Assembly: GCA_023415055.1 (NCBI GenBank)
Contig: JAEZLZ010000024.1
Span: forward strand, 41,344 to 105,343
Length of the DNA stretch: 64,000 nt
Direction of reading: 5' to 3'
Source: Bacillota bacterium
GTDB taxonomy: Bacteria; Bacillota; Clostridia; Lachnospirales; Lachnospiraceae
A model generated the notes under the pieces. The model ran no database searches. It worked only from the letters and a program-made list of their open reading frames with translations, and was not told the origin of the DNA. The translations under genes and the position numbers were made by a program. Below, one piece after another: positions 1 to 9,048 of the stretch. Every line of letters starts with the position of its first letter. Positions within the stretch are counted from its first letter, which is position 1.

Positions 1-451
1 GTTTATCATGATATTCCCGGTTGATTCCGTGGATGATGTCTGGAACGACTGTCTTCTCGATCTCTTCTTTGCAAAATATCTTTTGATGGGTGGACTCATT
101 TAGGATAAAGGGCATGACATATTTCATCTCAAAGAGTGATTGTGCTGTAGTATAGAGCATCTCCGGCTCGAACTTCACTACAATATAACGATTGAGCCCG
201 TGAGAGAGGGAGAAGATATTATGGATCTCATTAGAATTGATTAATACCATATCTCCTTCACAAAAACTATAATCCTTGTTATTTAATAAAATCTGATATT
301 TTCCAGAAAGGGCGTAGATGATCTCAATATAGTTGTGGATATGGGCATGAACCATTAGCTGCGCACCGTTCGATTCCTGTATATGAGAGCTAAATTGCAA
401 CGGCGTATCGCCATTCATATCCCTGGTTTCCACATAATACGTACTCTCCAA
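1..451 (-). CDS. AraC-family transcriptional regulator, N-terminal part (truncated by window edge)
   Basis: The minus-strand frame is open from 451 to the left edge and encodes about 150 residues. I chose the TTG at 451-449 because a GGAGG ribosome-binding site lies a few bases upstream and no better start is in frame. The protein has the pattern of an AraC-type sugar-sensing cupin domain: an early His-rich segment (HAHIHNYIEIIYALSG) and a following strand reading EGDMVLINSNEIHNI, typical of the arabinose-binding fold. The DNA-binding helix-turn-helix half would lie beyond the window. It is divergent from a dehydrogenase/epimerase operon, so it probably senses the sugar or polyol that operon breaks down. 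The family assignment is from motif recognition; the ligand is unknown. Confidence 0.75.
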   Translation of the reverse strand, partial: MESTYYVETRDMNGDTPLQFSSHIQESNGAQLMVHAHIHNYIEIIYALSGKYQILLNNKDYSFCEGDMVLINSNEIHNIFSLSHGLNRYIVVKFEPEMLYTTAQSLFEMKYVMPFILNESTHQKIFCKEEIEKTVVPDIIHGINREYHDK

Positions 452-602
452 GCTTGTTTCCTCCAATGACAAAATATTAATATTTTTTTGTAAATAAATT
501 ATATCATGAGATGCGAATTTATGCTATGTTTTATTCAATGAGACTTGTTACTTAATCTCAAAAGAGAGTAAAAAACTACATAATAAAAAGGAGTTAAAGA
601 CA

Positions 603-1685
603 ATGGACAAAAAGATTAAAATCGGTATTATTGGTTGTGGAGGTATTGCAAATGGAAAGCATATGCCCTCACTTAGTAAGTTAGACGATGTAGAGATAGT
701 CGCATTCTGTGACCTCGTTGTCGAAAGAGCAGAGAAAGCAAAGGAACAATACGGAACACCGGATGCAAAGGTGTACACCGATTATCAGGAACTTTTAAAG
801 GATAAGGAGATCGAAGTTATCCATGTTTGTACTCCGAACCGTTCCCATGCACCGATATCCATTGATGCTCTTCATGCTGGCAAGCACGTTATGTGCGAGA
901 AGCCCATGGCAAAGACCGCTGAGGATGCAAGAAAGATGGTTGAGGCCGCAAAAGAGACAGGCAAGAAGCTTACCATCGGTTATCAGCACAGACATAAACC
1001 GGAATCCCTCTATCTTAAGAGCGTTATTGAGCGCGGTGATTTAGGTGATATTTATTTTGCAAAAGCATTTGCAGTTCGTAGAAGAGGAACACCGAACTGG
1101 GGTGTATTTTTGAATGAATATGAACAGGGCGGAGGTCCGTTAATTGATATCGGTACCCACTCTCTGGATGTTACCCTCTACCTGATGAACAACTATGAGC
1201 CGAAGATGGTAGTTGGTACAAAATATAAGAAGGTTAATAATGCTGATTGTGGCAACCCTTGGGGCGGCTGGGATAAAGATCAGCACACTATGGAAGATTC
1301 CGCTTTTGGTTTCATTGTTATGAAGAATGGTGCAACCATTATTCTTGAGTCCAGCTGGGCACTCAATACCTGCGAACCGATCCAAGAGGGAAGTACCGTT
1401 CTCTGCGGAACCGATGCAGGGGCACAGATTAAGAACGGTGTAACCATCAATAAGGCTGAGTTTAATCGCCTTGTAGATATTAAGCCTGATATGGCAAGCG
1501 GCGGTGTAGCTTTCTATGATGGCAATTCCATGAGTCCTGCTGATGTAGAGGCAAGACGTTGGATCGACGCTGTTAAGAATGATACTGATCCGGTAGTATT
1601 ACCTGAGCAGGCATGTGTAGTATCCGAGATATTGGAAGCAATTTATAAATCCGCAGCTTCCGGTCAGCCGGTATATTTTGATTAA
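603..1685 (+). CDS. Gfo/Idh/MocA family NAD(P)-dependent oxidoreductase
   Basis: A 360-residue protein with an N-terminal Rossmann fold: the dinucleotide-binding loop IGIIGCGGIANGKH is at residues 7-20, and the family signature CEKPMAKT, with the substrate-proximal Lys, is near residue 98. The C-terminal alpha/beta domain carries GGGPLIDIGTHSLD around residue 177, where the Asp and His usually act in catalysis. Such enzymes oxidise or reduce sugars, inositols and related polyols using NAD(P). An AAAAGGAGT ribosome-binding site precedes the ATG at 603. It is the first gene of a three-gene unit with another Gfo/Idh/MocA enzyme and a TIM-barrel epimerase, as seen in inositol or rare-sugar catabolism. 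The exact substrate cannot be read from the sequence. Confidence 0.9.
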   Translation: MDKKIKIGIIGCGGIANGKHMPSLSKLDDVEIVAFCDLVVERAEKAKEQYGTPDAKVYTDYQELLKDKEIEVIHVCTPNRSHAPISIDALHAGKHVMCEKPMAKTAEDARKMVEAAKETGKKLTIGYQHRHKPESLYLKSVIERGDLGDIYFAKAFAVRRRGTPNWGVFLNEYEQGGGPLIDIGTHSLDVTLYLMNNYEPKMVVGTKYKKVNNADCGNPWGGWDKDQHTMEDSAFGFIVMKNGATIILESSWALNTCEPIQEGSTVLCGTDAGAQIKNGVTINKAEFNRLVDIKPDMASGGVAFYDGNSMSPADVEARRWIDAVKNDTDPVVLPEQACVVSEILEAIYKSAASGQPVYFD

Positions 1686-1701
1686 AGAAGGGATAGATCC
1701 T

Positions 1702-2667
1702 ATGAATGTAGCAATTATTAGCTATTGGCATGTCCACGCAGAGGGCTATACAAAAGAGATCCTGGAAAAGACAGACAGCAAGGTGACAGCAATATGGGAT
1801 GAGAATCCCGAGCGCGGGCAAAATTATGCAAAGCAATTTGGTGCAACCTTCTATGAGAGCTATGATGAGCTGCTCCGTGATAAAAGTATCGACGGTGTTG
1901 TGATTACTTCCGCAACCTCAGAGCATCCCGAGTTAATCCTCAAAGCAATCGAAGCAGGAAAGAAGATATTCTCTGAGAAGGTACTGGCACTTACCACAGA
2001 AGATTGTTTAAAGATGAAAGAAGCTCTTGAGAGAACAGGGGCAACGATTACTCTTTCTTTACCGAAGAAATGTGAGCCGCAGTTCTTGTTTGCAAAACAG
2101 ATGGTAAAGAGTGGTGCCTTAGGGCGTATTACCTATGCAAGAATGCGTAATGTACATAACGGCAGCATCGCTGATTGGTTGCCTGCACATTTTTACAGCT
2201 TAGAACAATGCGGCGGTGGTGCAATGATCGATCTTGGTGCGCATCCGATGTATTTGTTAAACTGGCTTCTTGGTGAGCCAAAGAATATTCAATCAGTATT
2301 TACCAATATTACCGGACATGAGGTGGAAGACAACGCTGTTTCGGTAATTGAGTTTGAACAGGGAGCAATTGGCGTTTCTGAGACGGGCTTTGTATCCTGC
2401 TATACTCCTGCTACATTAGAGATCAGCGGAACAAAGGGAACCCTATTAATTCGCGACAGTGTTATGTATGCAACACAGGAAACAGAAGGGAAATGGGTAA
2501 CCTGTAATGAGCTACCCCAAGCGCTCCCGTCCCCCCTTGTTCAGTGGGCAAAGGGTGAGCAGGCAAGTGAAGATGCAACCTTCGGTATTGAAGATGCAGT
2601 AATGCTGACACGAATGATGGAAGCTGCATATCGTTCCTATCATAACGGACAAAAAGAGACGGTATAG
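1702..2667 (+). CDS. Gfo/Idh/MocA family oxidoreductase (second copy)
   Basis: A 321-residue dehydrogenase of the same superfamily as the gene upstream but clearly diverged. The Rossmann loop is atypical (VAIISYWHVHAEGY instead of a GxGxxG core). The Lys motif is FSEKVLAL near residue 90 rather than EKP, and GGGAMIDLGAHP follows near residue 172. I favour ATG 1702, which has AGAAGGG nine bases upstream. An earlier start at 1678 would overlap the upstream gene by 8 bases. The weakened nucleotide-binding glycines suggest altered cofactor use or a partner role for the upstream enzyme. The gene sits 16 bases after the first dehydrogenase and 11 bases before the epimerase-like gene, so the three are surely co-transcribed. 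Confidence 0.85.
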   Translation: MNVAIISYWHVHAEGYTKEILEKTDSKVTAIWDENPERGQNYAKQFGATFYESYDELLRDKSIDGVVITSATSEHPELILKAIEAGKKIFSEKVLALTTEDCLKMKEALERTGATITLSLPKKCEPQFLFAKQMVKSGALGRITYARMRNVHNGSIADWLPAHFYSLEQCGGGAMIDLGAHPMYLLNWLLGEPKNIQSVFTNITGHEVEDNAVSVIEFEQGAIGVSETGFVSCYTPATLEISGTKGTLLIRDSVMYATQETEGKWVTCNELPQALPSPLVQWAKGEQASEDATFGIEDAVMLTRMMEAAYRSYHNGQKETV

Positions 2668-2678
2668 GGGGAAGAAGA

Positions 2679-3395
2679 ATGGAAATATCATTACAGCTCT
2701 ACTCCATCCATGAAGAGACAAAGAAGGATTTTGCAGGCTCTGTGAAAAAGGTCGGTCAGATCGGATTTCAAGGTGTTGAATTTGCAGGCTATGGCGATCT
2801 TTCTCCCGCGGAGCAAAAGCAGCTTTTGGCAGAGAGCGGACTCTACTCCGTCGGTACCCATTGCGGACTTCAGGTGTTTACAGATAGCTTTGACGAAGAA
2901 TTACAATATAGCAAGGAAATCGGCTCAAAGTATATTATCTGTCCTTATGCCAGACTAGATTCATTGGAAGAGATCGAATATCTGGCTAAAGTGCTGAATG
3001 AAGCAGCGGAGAAGGCAGCAAAGGTCGGGATTAAGGTTGGCTATCATAATCATGATCATGAATTTATTCAGATTGACGGTGAATATGCACTGGATATCCT
3101 TGCTCGTATGACAAATGATAATGTGGTTCTGGAGCTGGATGTGTTCTGGGTTGCCTATGCCGGAGTTGATCCGGTGGAATACATAAAGAAATGGGGCAAG
3201 AGAGTCGAACTGATCCATATTAAACAGATTGATGACAAGAAAGCCAATGTAGATATTCCGGACGGAATCATTGATATGAAGCAGATCAAAGATGCGGCGG
3301 TATATGCCACACATTTTGTTCTGGAGCATGAAGAATATGATAAGCCGGTCTGGGATGCATTGGTGAACGACTTTACAGCTTTGAATAAGATATAA
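2679..3395 (+). CDS. Sugar phosphate isomerase/epimerase family protein (xylose-isomerase-like TIM barrel)
   Basis: A 238-residue AP-endonuclease-2/xylose-isomerase-like TIM barrel. Recognisable parts are the N-terminal strand MEISLQLYSIHEE, the metal-site segment VGYHNHDHEF near residue 115, LELDVFWVAYAGVDP near residue 149, and LIHIKQIDD near residue 181. These supply the Glu, Asp and His ligands expected for a divalent-metal isomerase or epimerase. It is shorter than many members (about 270-290 residues) but all barrel landmarks are present. A GGGGGAAGAA ribosome-binding site precedes ATG 2679. As the last gene of the operon it likely interconverts ketose intermediates made or used by the two dehydrogenases. 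Substrate unknown. Confidence 0.85.
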   Translation: MEISLQLYSIHEETKKDFAGSVKKVGQIGFQGVEFAGYGDLSPAEQKQLLAESGLYSVGTHCGLQVFTDSFDEELQYSKEIGSKYIICPYARLDSLEEIEYLAKVLNEAAEKAAKVGIKVGYHNHDHEFIQIDGEYALDILARMTNDNVVLELDVFWVAYAGVDPVEYIKKWGKRVELIHIKQIDDKKANVDIPDGIIDMKQIKDAAVYATHFVLEHEEYDKPVWDALVNDFTALNKI

Positions 3396-3429
3396 TAATT
3401 TCGCTCCTTAATTTTTTTATCTATGATAA

Positions 3430-3520
3430 CGAGGATGTGACAAAACATAAAACTTCACTGCATCGGATATGAAGTAGTGGCAGAGAGGCGATTATGTTCT
3501 GTTACATCCTCGTTTTGATT
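3430..3520 (+). terminator. Long hairpin terminator after the sugar operon
   Basis: Arms at 3430-3450 and 3492-3512 pair over 21 positions with two imperfect pairs, around a 41-base loop, followed by TTTTGATT. It sits 35 bases after the epimerase gene and is a plausible Rho-independent terminator, though the loop is unusually large. Confidence 0.6.
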
Positions 3521-3647
3521 CTGGTCGACTTTACCATAATAAACATTTACCATTTCCACTTTTTATAATATAATAGAGCGTAGTGAACATGCTTCAAGCT
3601 TGCTTGAAAGCAATTTAGCAAAAAATAGTATGACAGGAGGTTTATTA

Positions 3648-5063
3648 GTGAAAACAGTAGGATCTGAATTCTTAACAAGGAGTAAACCGTATGTGCGTAA
3701 GCTCATCGATTTACTATCCGAGGATTATAAATATGTATCCGTACTCGGTACTGATACCAAAGGGAAGGTCTACCGTGTCAGCAAGACGGGTACCGAGGTA
3801 TACGATGCCATGCTTGCGGAGCGCGGTTTTGTGGTAAGACTGCACAATGGAGTGAATTATTCCGAGTATTCCTTCAATGAGATAGATGAAGACAAGATTT
3901 CGGATATCGTATCGGATATCAAGGCAAAACTACATAAGGTTTCTTCAGAAATTAAATTGAATGAGTATGCTGTTATTGATGAAGAGGAGCTGGTACGTCA
4001 ATTCTTCAGTGAAGAGGAGGTAAGTCCGGAGAGCATCAGCTCGGAGGAAATTATCCGGAGCTTGACGGAGATTAAGGACTTAGGCTGCTCTTTATCAGAG
4101 TTGGTTGCGAATTTCCGAGCTGCTTTCAGCTTTACTCATGTTTCGAAGATTTTCCTGTCTGCTAACAAGGACCTGGAGCAATCCTATACCTATAGTGAAG
4201 CATCTATGTTCTGCGTAGCCAGAAGAGAAGATCGAATGAAATACTATTTTGACGGCTTCACCGGTATGAAGGGCTATGAGGTCATGAAGGACATGAAGGA
4301 AAATTGTCCGAGAATCGTGAATCAATGTATCAGCCTGTTGGATGCGGGGACAGCGAAGCCTGGAGAATATGATGTAATCTGTGCACCCGATATTACCGGT
4401 CTGATTGCTCATGAAGCCTTTGGTCACGGCGTGGAGATGGATATGTTCGTGAAAGGAAGAGCAAAAGGAGCAGAGTATATGGGTAAACAGGTATCTTCGC
4501 TGATTACCACGATGCATGACGGAGCTTCGGCTGCCAAACAGGTATCCTCCTATTTGTTTGATGATGAAGGCACACTCGGCAGCGATACGACAATCATTCA
4601 GGACGGAATCCTTAAGAATGGAATCTCCGACCTCTTATCAGCGATGAAGCTTGGAACTACTCCGACAGGAAACGGCAAGAGACAGTCGTTTGAACGTAAG
4701 GCTTATACCCGTATGACCAATACCTTCTTTGCACCGGGCACAGATAAGTATGAGGATATGCTTGCATCAATCAAATACGGTTATCAGATCGAAGGCCTCT
4801 ACAGCGGTATGGAGGATCCGAAAAACTGGGGAATTCAGTGTATCGCTCTGCTTGGAAGAGAGATCGTGGACGGTAAACTGACAGGTAACCTTATCTCACC
4901 TGTGGTGATGACCGGCTTTGTACCGGAGCTTCTTCAATCGATCTCTATGGTATCTGGGACGGTTGAGCTGGAAGGCGGCGGCTACTGCGGTAAAGGCTAC
5001 AAGGAATATGTCAAGACGGCCAACGGCGGTCCCTACATCAAGGCGAAAGTGAGGTTAGGCTAA
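3648..5063 (+). CDS. tldD: TldD/PmbA-family metalloprotease, zinc-site subunit (TldD-like)
   Basis: A 471-residue protein of the TldD/PmbA family. The zinc-binding HExxxH site is visible as HEAFGH at residues 255-260, which defines the catalytic TldD-type partner. TldD and TldE form a heterodimer that degrades unfolded peptides and trims some peptide products; here the natural substrate is unknown. I start at GTG 3648 because AGGAGG lies 7 bases upstream. The frame extends further upstream to a TTG at 3600, but that start has no good ribosome-binding site and would encode unconserved-looking residues. The stop overlaps the ATG of the next gene by one base (TAATG), so the pair is translationally coupled. 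Confidence 0.9.
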   Translation: MKTVGSEFLTRSKPYVRKLIDLLSEDYKYVSVLGTDTKGKVYRVSKTGTEVYDAMLAERGFVVRLHNGVNYSEYSFNEIDEDKISDIVSDIKAKLHKVSSEIKLNEYAVIDEEELVRQFFSEEEVSPESISSEEIIRSLTEIKDLGCSLSELVANFRAAFSFTHVSKIFLSANKDLEQSYTYSEASMFCVARREDRMKYYFDGFTGMKGYEVMKDMKENCPRIVNQCISLLDAGTAKPGEYDVICAPDITGLIAHEAFGHGVEMDMFVKGRAKGAEYMGKQVSSLITTMHDGASAAKQVSSYLFDDEGTLGSDTTIIQDGILKNGISDLLSAMKLGTTPTGNGKRQSFERKAYTRMTNTFFAPGTDKYEDMLASIKYGYQIEGLYSGMEDPKNWGIQCIALLGREIVDGKLTGNLISPVVMTGFVPELLQSISMVSGTVELEGGGYCGKGYKEYVKTANGGPYIKAKVRLG

Positions 5064-6370
5064 TGCTGGATAGAATTAAGGAAATTCTTCACAATCATAA
5101 AGAAATTTCAGGATATAAAATTTGCGAAACAAAGATCCAATCCAATGAATTGTTTTTTATTAAAAAGAATGTTGATATGGACCGGGCAAAAAGTGTACAT
5201 CATTTTCTTCTGACGGTTTATGTGGATTTTACGGAAGGGGGAGTGGAATACAAAGGCTCCTCGGTAACCAGTATCCATCCCACAATGAACGATACCGAGA
5301 TTGATATTGCAATCCGTGAGGCAGCATTTGCTGCGAAGTTTGTAAAGAACCCCTATTACCCTTTGGTAAAGCCGGCTACATCTCATCAGATGCTGTCTGA
5401 CAGCGCCTTTGCCGGAGAAAGCCTTCCTTACTGGATGAATAAGCTTACAAAAGCGATCTACAAGAATGATATCTATGAGAAGGGCGGAATCAATTCCTGT
5501 GAGATATTCTTGGATAGAATCGAGACAAGAATCGTGAATTCCGAGGGCGTTGATGTTACGGAGGTCTCTTACCGAAGTATGGTAGAATTTATCACCACCT
5601 GGAAGGAAGAGGGGGATGAGATTGAGCTTTACCGCCGCATTGATTGCTCTGATTTTGATGAAGAGTTGTTGGTGAAGGAAGTCAGCAATATGATCGCTAT
5701 CTGCCGAGAAAGAGCAATTGCCTCTCCTACGCCTGCATTGAAGACCGCCAGTGTCATATTGACCAGAGAAGCGGTGATGGATTTCTTCTCCTTCTATTAT
5801 TCGAAGAGCGATGCGGCTTCGGTTTATAACCAATCCTCTATATGGAAAGTGGGAGATCAAGTGCAGGGAACACAAGTAAAGGGAGACCTGATTACTGTAT
5901 CCTTGGATCCTTTTATGAAAAACTCAACTCATTCTGAGAGCTTTGATGAAGATGGCTATGCTTTATCGCCGGTAAGCTTAATCGAAAATGGTGAACTAAA
6001 AAGATATATTGCAGATACCCGTTATGCTTATTATCTGGGTGTTGAACCTACAGGTAAGATCGGAAATATCATCGTTAAGAGCGGAAGTAAAAGCGAAGAG
6101 GAGCTTAAGAAGGAGCCATATCTTATGGCTACAGCTTTCTCGGATTTTACGGTAGATACGATGACCGGTGATTTTTGCGGCGAGATCCGTTTGGCTTGGT
6201 ATTTTGACGGTACGACTACTATCCCGGTAGCAGGCGGCTCCATCACCGGCAATATTAATGAGCTGCAAAATGAGATGTATCTGTCCAAAGAGCGAAGGAA
6301 GGATAATAATTTCGACGGACCTTCCATGATACTTCTTAAAAATGTAACCGTTGCTGGAATCGAGGTATAA
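5063..6370 (+). CDS. TldD/PmbA-family protein, partner subunit (TldE/PmbA-like)
   Basis: A 435-residue TldD/PmbA-fold protein without the HExxxH motif of its neighbour, matching the non-catalytic TldE/PmbA role. Recognisable family segments are an N-terminal alpha/beta region, SYRSMVEFITTWKEE near residue 169, and the C-terminal GEIRLAWYFDGTTTIPVAGG region where conserved glycines fold back on the active site. Its ATG overlaps the tldD stop by one base, giving strong coupling and equal stoichiometry. Together the pair should form the heterodimeric TldD/E protease. No peptide-toxin or RiPP precursor gene is visible next to it, so general peptide turnover is the safest reading. Confidence 0.87.
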   Translation: MLDRIKEILHNHKEISGYKICETKIQSNELFFIKKNVDMDRAKSVHHFLLTVYVDFTEGGVEYKGSSVTSIHPTMNDTEIDIAIREAAFAAKFVKNPYYPLVKPATSHQMLSDSAFAGESLPYWMNKLTKAIYKNDIYEKGGINSCEIFLDRIETRIVNSEGVDVTEVSYRSMVEFITTWKEEGDEIELYRRIDCSDFDEELLVKEVSNMIAICRERAIASPTPALKTASVILTREAVMDFFSFYYSKSDAASVYNQSSIWKVGDQVQGTQVKGDLITVSLDPFMKNSTHSESFDEDGYALSPVSLIENGELKRYIADTRYAYYLGVEPTGKIGNIIVKSGSKSEEELKKEPYLMATAFSDFTVDTMTGDFCGEIRLAWYFDGTTTIPVAGGSITGNINELQNEMYLSKERRKDNNFDGPSMILLKNVTVAGIEV

Positions 6371-6428
6371 AAGGTTCGTAATTTAGCGGATCTGCAAATG
6401 AATTTAAATAATAAAGGATAAATGTAAC

Positions 6429-6489
6429 AAGAGCTTTGTAAGATTTCAACCACCCGATTGGGCTGGCTATACTTACAAAGCTCTTTCTT
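6429..6489. terminator. Bidirectional hairpin terminator between convergent genes
   Basis: Fourteen-base perfect arms at 6429-6442 and 6472-6485 surround a 29-base loop and lie between the convergent tldE-like and GNAT genes. The arm ends are A-rich on one side and T-rich on the other, so it may serve both strands. Confidence 0.6.
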
Positions 6490-6530
6490 CGATTATTGAT
6501 TTGAAAAGTGACATCTATAATATCAATACT

Positions 6531-7502
6531 CTATATGCCAAGATGATAATAATTCATCACGGATTGTTCCTCGAAGCCACAGGATTGATATAGGCTCAGT
6601 GCCTTATTATTTGTGCAAACGACATCCAGCTCGGTGACTTTTGTACCTTGGGATTCGATTAGTCTGAGGGTCTCTGACAAAGCCTGGCGACCATATCCCA
6701 TACGTCGATATTCGGGTAAGATGCCAAAACCGAAGATAAAAGCATAGGAATCTCCGTATTCGACATTGATTTTACCGATGGTGATGCCCTGTAGATCAAC
6801 CATATAAGTCTTCTCATTCTCGGGCTGATTCTCTAATGCTGAGATCTCCTGTTCATTTTTCTCTTCATCTGGTTCCTTATCGTTGAAGAGGATCGTGTTC
6901 TGCCTTGCGATTTCTCCTTCGTCCTTTTTTTCTGCAGGACGGATGATGACATGTGCTGTAGCTTTTTCTGCTTCTGTAGGTCCATCACTATCACTCTGTA
7001 GTGAGGGCTGTTTTTTATCCGCGGTGGCAGTAATCAATCGCTTCATACGATATTCCGAGTGAGCATAGCTTGCGGCATTATGCTCTAAAAAGCGCATTCC
7101 ATCCTTGGAATTGCCATCGGCCAACAACAAGAATTTTCTATAATCGGAATGATGACATTCATTTGACGCGAGAGCAAGAAGACGGTGGAAGATTCCCTGA
7201 TTCCGATAATCAGGATGTGTCATACCGCAGAGCTCCCCGGTTACCCCGTCAAAACAGGAAATTCCAAGATAGGAGACAAGCTCCTCACCAATATAATATA
7301 GGAACTCGTTTTTCTTTCCCGCAGACTTTACACTATTTTTTTCGGCAAGATTGTAAAGATGAAGCTTATAACTAAGCTCCAGCTTCAGATTTATTCTATC
7401 ATGGCTGCAACATAGCTCCATCAGATTATTCAATGAAGTATAAAGCTCCGGTGTGATATATTCGAGGATACGGATACTATGTTGTTCGTGTATTTGTAAC
7501 AT
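6531..7502 (-). CDS. GNAT family N-acetyltransferase with two GNAT domains
   Basis: A 323-residue protein containing two GNAT-like halves. The N-terminal half has a weakened acetyl-CoA loop, THPDYRNQGIFHRLLALA, around residue 114. The C-terminal half has a canonical one, LPEYRRMGYGRQAL, around residue 262, followed by the CTNNKALSLYQSCGF segment typical of the fold. Between them is an acidic, low-complexity linker (residues about 150-215). The family transfers acetyl groups from acetyl-CoA to amines; substrate cannot be predicted. The first half probably lost activity and may serve in substrate binding. It is transcribed convergently to the TldD/E pair and has no operon partner. Confidence 0.85.
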   Translation of the reverse strand: MLQIHEQHSIRILEYITPELYTSLNNLMELCCSHDRINLKLELSYKLHLYNLAEKNSVKSAGKKNEFLYYIGEELVSYLGISCFDGVTGELCGMTHPDYRNQGIFHRLLALASNECHHSDYRKFLLLADGNSKDGMRFLEHNAASYAHSEYRMKRLITATADKKQPSLQSDSDGPTEAEKATAHVIIRPAEKKDEGEIARQNTILFNDKEPDEEKNEQEISALENQPENEKTYMVDLQGITIGKINVEYGDSYAFIFGFGILPEYRRMGYGRQALSETLRLIESQGTKVTELDVVCTNNKALSLYQSCGFEEQSVMNYYHLGI

Positions 7503-7697
7503 GCAATGATTCCCCCTATTCGTGATGACAATTTAGAACAAGTATAACAGATATGGAGTCTAATTTATAGGCAGATTAAATATATATTAATTTTCACCTA
7601 AGTCTCTGTCATTGCTATGACGGTTGTGCTAAGATTGCTTTTAGATCGAAAGAAAGGCTGATTTATTTATTATACTATATCAGAATGGAGTTTTGCT

Positions 7698-8210
7698 ATG
7701 ATGGACAATGAAGAGCATTTTCATGAAAAGAAAGAACGAGTACCAAGTACATGGTTTCATAAGCTGATCGAAATTATTACGTTATTCATCCTGATTATCA
7801 TGATTATATATCCCTTTGTTATGTGGAATACTCTGCCGTCAAAGATCCCTGCGCACTATAATGCGCTCGGTGAGATTGACCGCTGGGGCACCAGATCTGA
7901 ACTATTTGTATTACCTATCGGTGGGGTGTTTCTTTATGGCTTGATGTCACTGGTGTCGCTTTTTCCATCGGCTTGGAATATCCCTGTGACTGTAACCAAA
8001 GAGAATAGAAAAAGAGTTTATCAAACCGCGAAAAGTCTTCTTGTGCTTATGAAGCTAGAGGTAATTGTGATATTCGGCTATCTGGAATATCACTCCACGC
8101 AGATGAAAAATTTGTCTGGCAGCTTTTTAGGAATTGTACTGGTTGTCGTATTTGGAACAGTATTGTACTATATCGCACGCATGTATCGGGTTGCAAAAAG
8201 AAGAGATTGA
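7698..8210 (+). CDS. DUF1648 domain-containing membrane protein
   Basis: A 170-residue integral membrane protein with an N-terminal hydrophobic segment (residues about 23-45) followed by the DUF1648 signature: TLPSKIPAHYNALGEIDRWG at residues about 50-69. Further membrane segments lie near residues 75-93, 115-130 and 140-160. This fold is shared with the transmembrane domain of SdpI-type immunity proteins, but the protein is short and carries no distinct SdpI C-terminal part. A TGGAG site precedes ATG 7698. It appears monocistronic, with no toxin gene beside it, so its role is unknown. Confidence 0.8.
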   Translation: MMDNEEHFHEKKERVPSTWFHKLIEIITLFILIIMIIYPFVMWNTLPSKIPAHYNALGEIDRWGTRSELFVLPIGGVFLYGLMSLVSLFPSAWNIPVTVTKENRKRVYQTAKSLLVLMKLEVIVIFGYLEYHSTQMKNLSGSFLGIVLVVVFGTVLYYIARMYRVAKRRD

Positions 8211-8218
8211 TGAAAAGA

Positions 8219-8259
8219 AGATGGATAGGCTCCTGCATACACAGGTTGCCTATCCATCT
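8219..8259. terminator. Putative hairpin terminator
   Basis: Perfect 12-base arms at 8219-8230 and 8248-8259 flank a 17-base loop directly after the DUF1648 gene. There is no clear T tract, so termination activity is uncertain; it lies between convergent genes. Confidence 0.4.
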
Positions 8260-8349
8260 TCCGTTGATATATCTTGTAGCCACCGTCCTCGTTATCCTAG
8301 GTATATTCCGGATTCATTTGACTACATCAAAGGTAAAGTAGACAAATAA

Positions 8350-8700
8350 CTAATATCGTCTCGGACGATTGGAGTAATCCCAATAATTATTATAGTTTCC
8401 GTATCCTTGCTCTCTATTGTTATTTCTTCGATCTATCTCAGGGGTTTTTGCCGCAATATCTTGTCCGAGCTCTAGTGGTTCCTCCGGTTTATCTTTGATT
8501 TCTTCGGCCAGTGGTTTTTCTTTATTCCTGCGCAGCCTTCTGCGAGGATTCAGGATATATCCGATGATGATTCCAAGTAAGAAAAAGACAACAATGAATG
8601 CAATAAAGAAAAGGTAAAAATTCGTACTTGTTATGGGTAATATCGATGCACTTAACGTAGTAAAAGGCAAACAATTGAAAAGGCTGACAATTTCTTTCAA
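8350..8700 (-). CDS. Small single-pass membrane protein of unknown function
   Basis: A 116-residue protein starting at a TTG (8700-8698) with AAGGAG seven to eight bases upstream. It has one strong membrane segment (YLFFIAFIVVFFLLGIIIGY, residues about 29-48), then a basic patch (NPRRRLRRNK), an acidic/proline stretch, and a Tyr/Asn/Arg-rich tail ending YWDYSNRPRRY. The positive-inside rule places the long C-terminal tail in the cytoplasm. I recognise no family. It is divergent from the ribonucleotide reductase gene and convergent with the DUF1648 gene, so it is probably transcribed alone. Confidence 0.6.
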   Translation of the reverse strand: MKEIVSLFNCLPFTTLSASILPITSTNFYLFFIAFIVVFFLLGIIIGYILNPRRRLRRNKEKPLAEEIKDKPEEPLELGQDIAAKTPEIDRRNNNREQGYGNYNNYWDYSNRPRRY

Positions 8701-8844
8701 AATAAGACACTCCTTTACATATTATTCACTATTTATATATGCCAACATACTTACATGAGTGACAAAATAAGAGGTATAATATTATTACAGAAGGTAAAAC
8801 AAAGGAAAAAATAGGAAAAAGGATAAGTAGGTCGAATAGGGCAA

Positions 8845-8873
8845 TTGACATATATGTGGTATAGAATTATAAT
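8845..8873 (+). promoter_or_regulatory. Sigma-A promoter of the ribonucleotide reductase gene
   Basis: A consensus -35 TTGACA (8845-8850) and -10 TATAAT (8868-8873) are separated by exactly 17 bases. Transcription should begin near 8880, leaving a leader of about 180 bases before nrdJ. Confidence 0.85.
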
Positions 8874-8879
8874 GTGACT

Positions 8880-9048
8880 ACAATATATTGTACATATAGC
8901 GTGAATAGCGATCTGCTGTCAGGACCTTAACGTTAGCTTGTTGCATTCGCTGATAAAGCCTTATAAGAAATGGGTAAAGCCATTATTGAGGTACTAAGAA
9001 GGATAGATTGAAAAACGATCGAATTTTCGGATTTTTTTATAGAAAGGC
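8880..9048 (+). promoter_or_regulatory. Long 5' leader of nrdJ, possibly structured
   Basis: The transcript leader between the promoter and nrdJ is about 170-180 bases. It contains a short hairpin AATGG-loop-CCATT near 8967-8982 and an A-rich/T-rich imperfect inverted repeat (about 9011-9040) ending in a T7 run just before the ribosome-binding site. I looked for the cobalamin-riboswitch B12 box expected for a B12-dependent enzyme and did not find it. The length and the T run suggest regulation, but no known class is recognised. Confidence 0.4.

Noticed and set aside
5108..5875. A 255-aa minus-strand frame
   Set aside because: Antisense shadow of the TldE-like gene with no domain content and no ribosome-binding site.
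8222..8349. A 42-codon frame MDRLLHTQVAYPS on the plus strand after the DUF1648 gene
   Set aside because: It covers the hairpin at 8219-8259, has only a poor AAAAGAAG site, and ends against the convergent gene.
8880..9048. A cobalamin riboswitch before nrdJ
   Set aside because: The conserved B12-box pattern was sought and not found, so I only report an unclassified leader.
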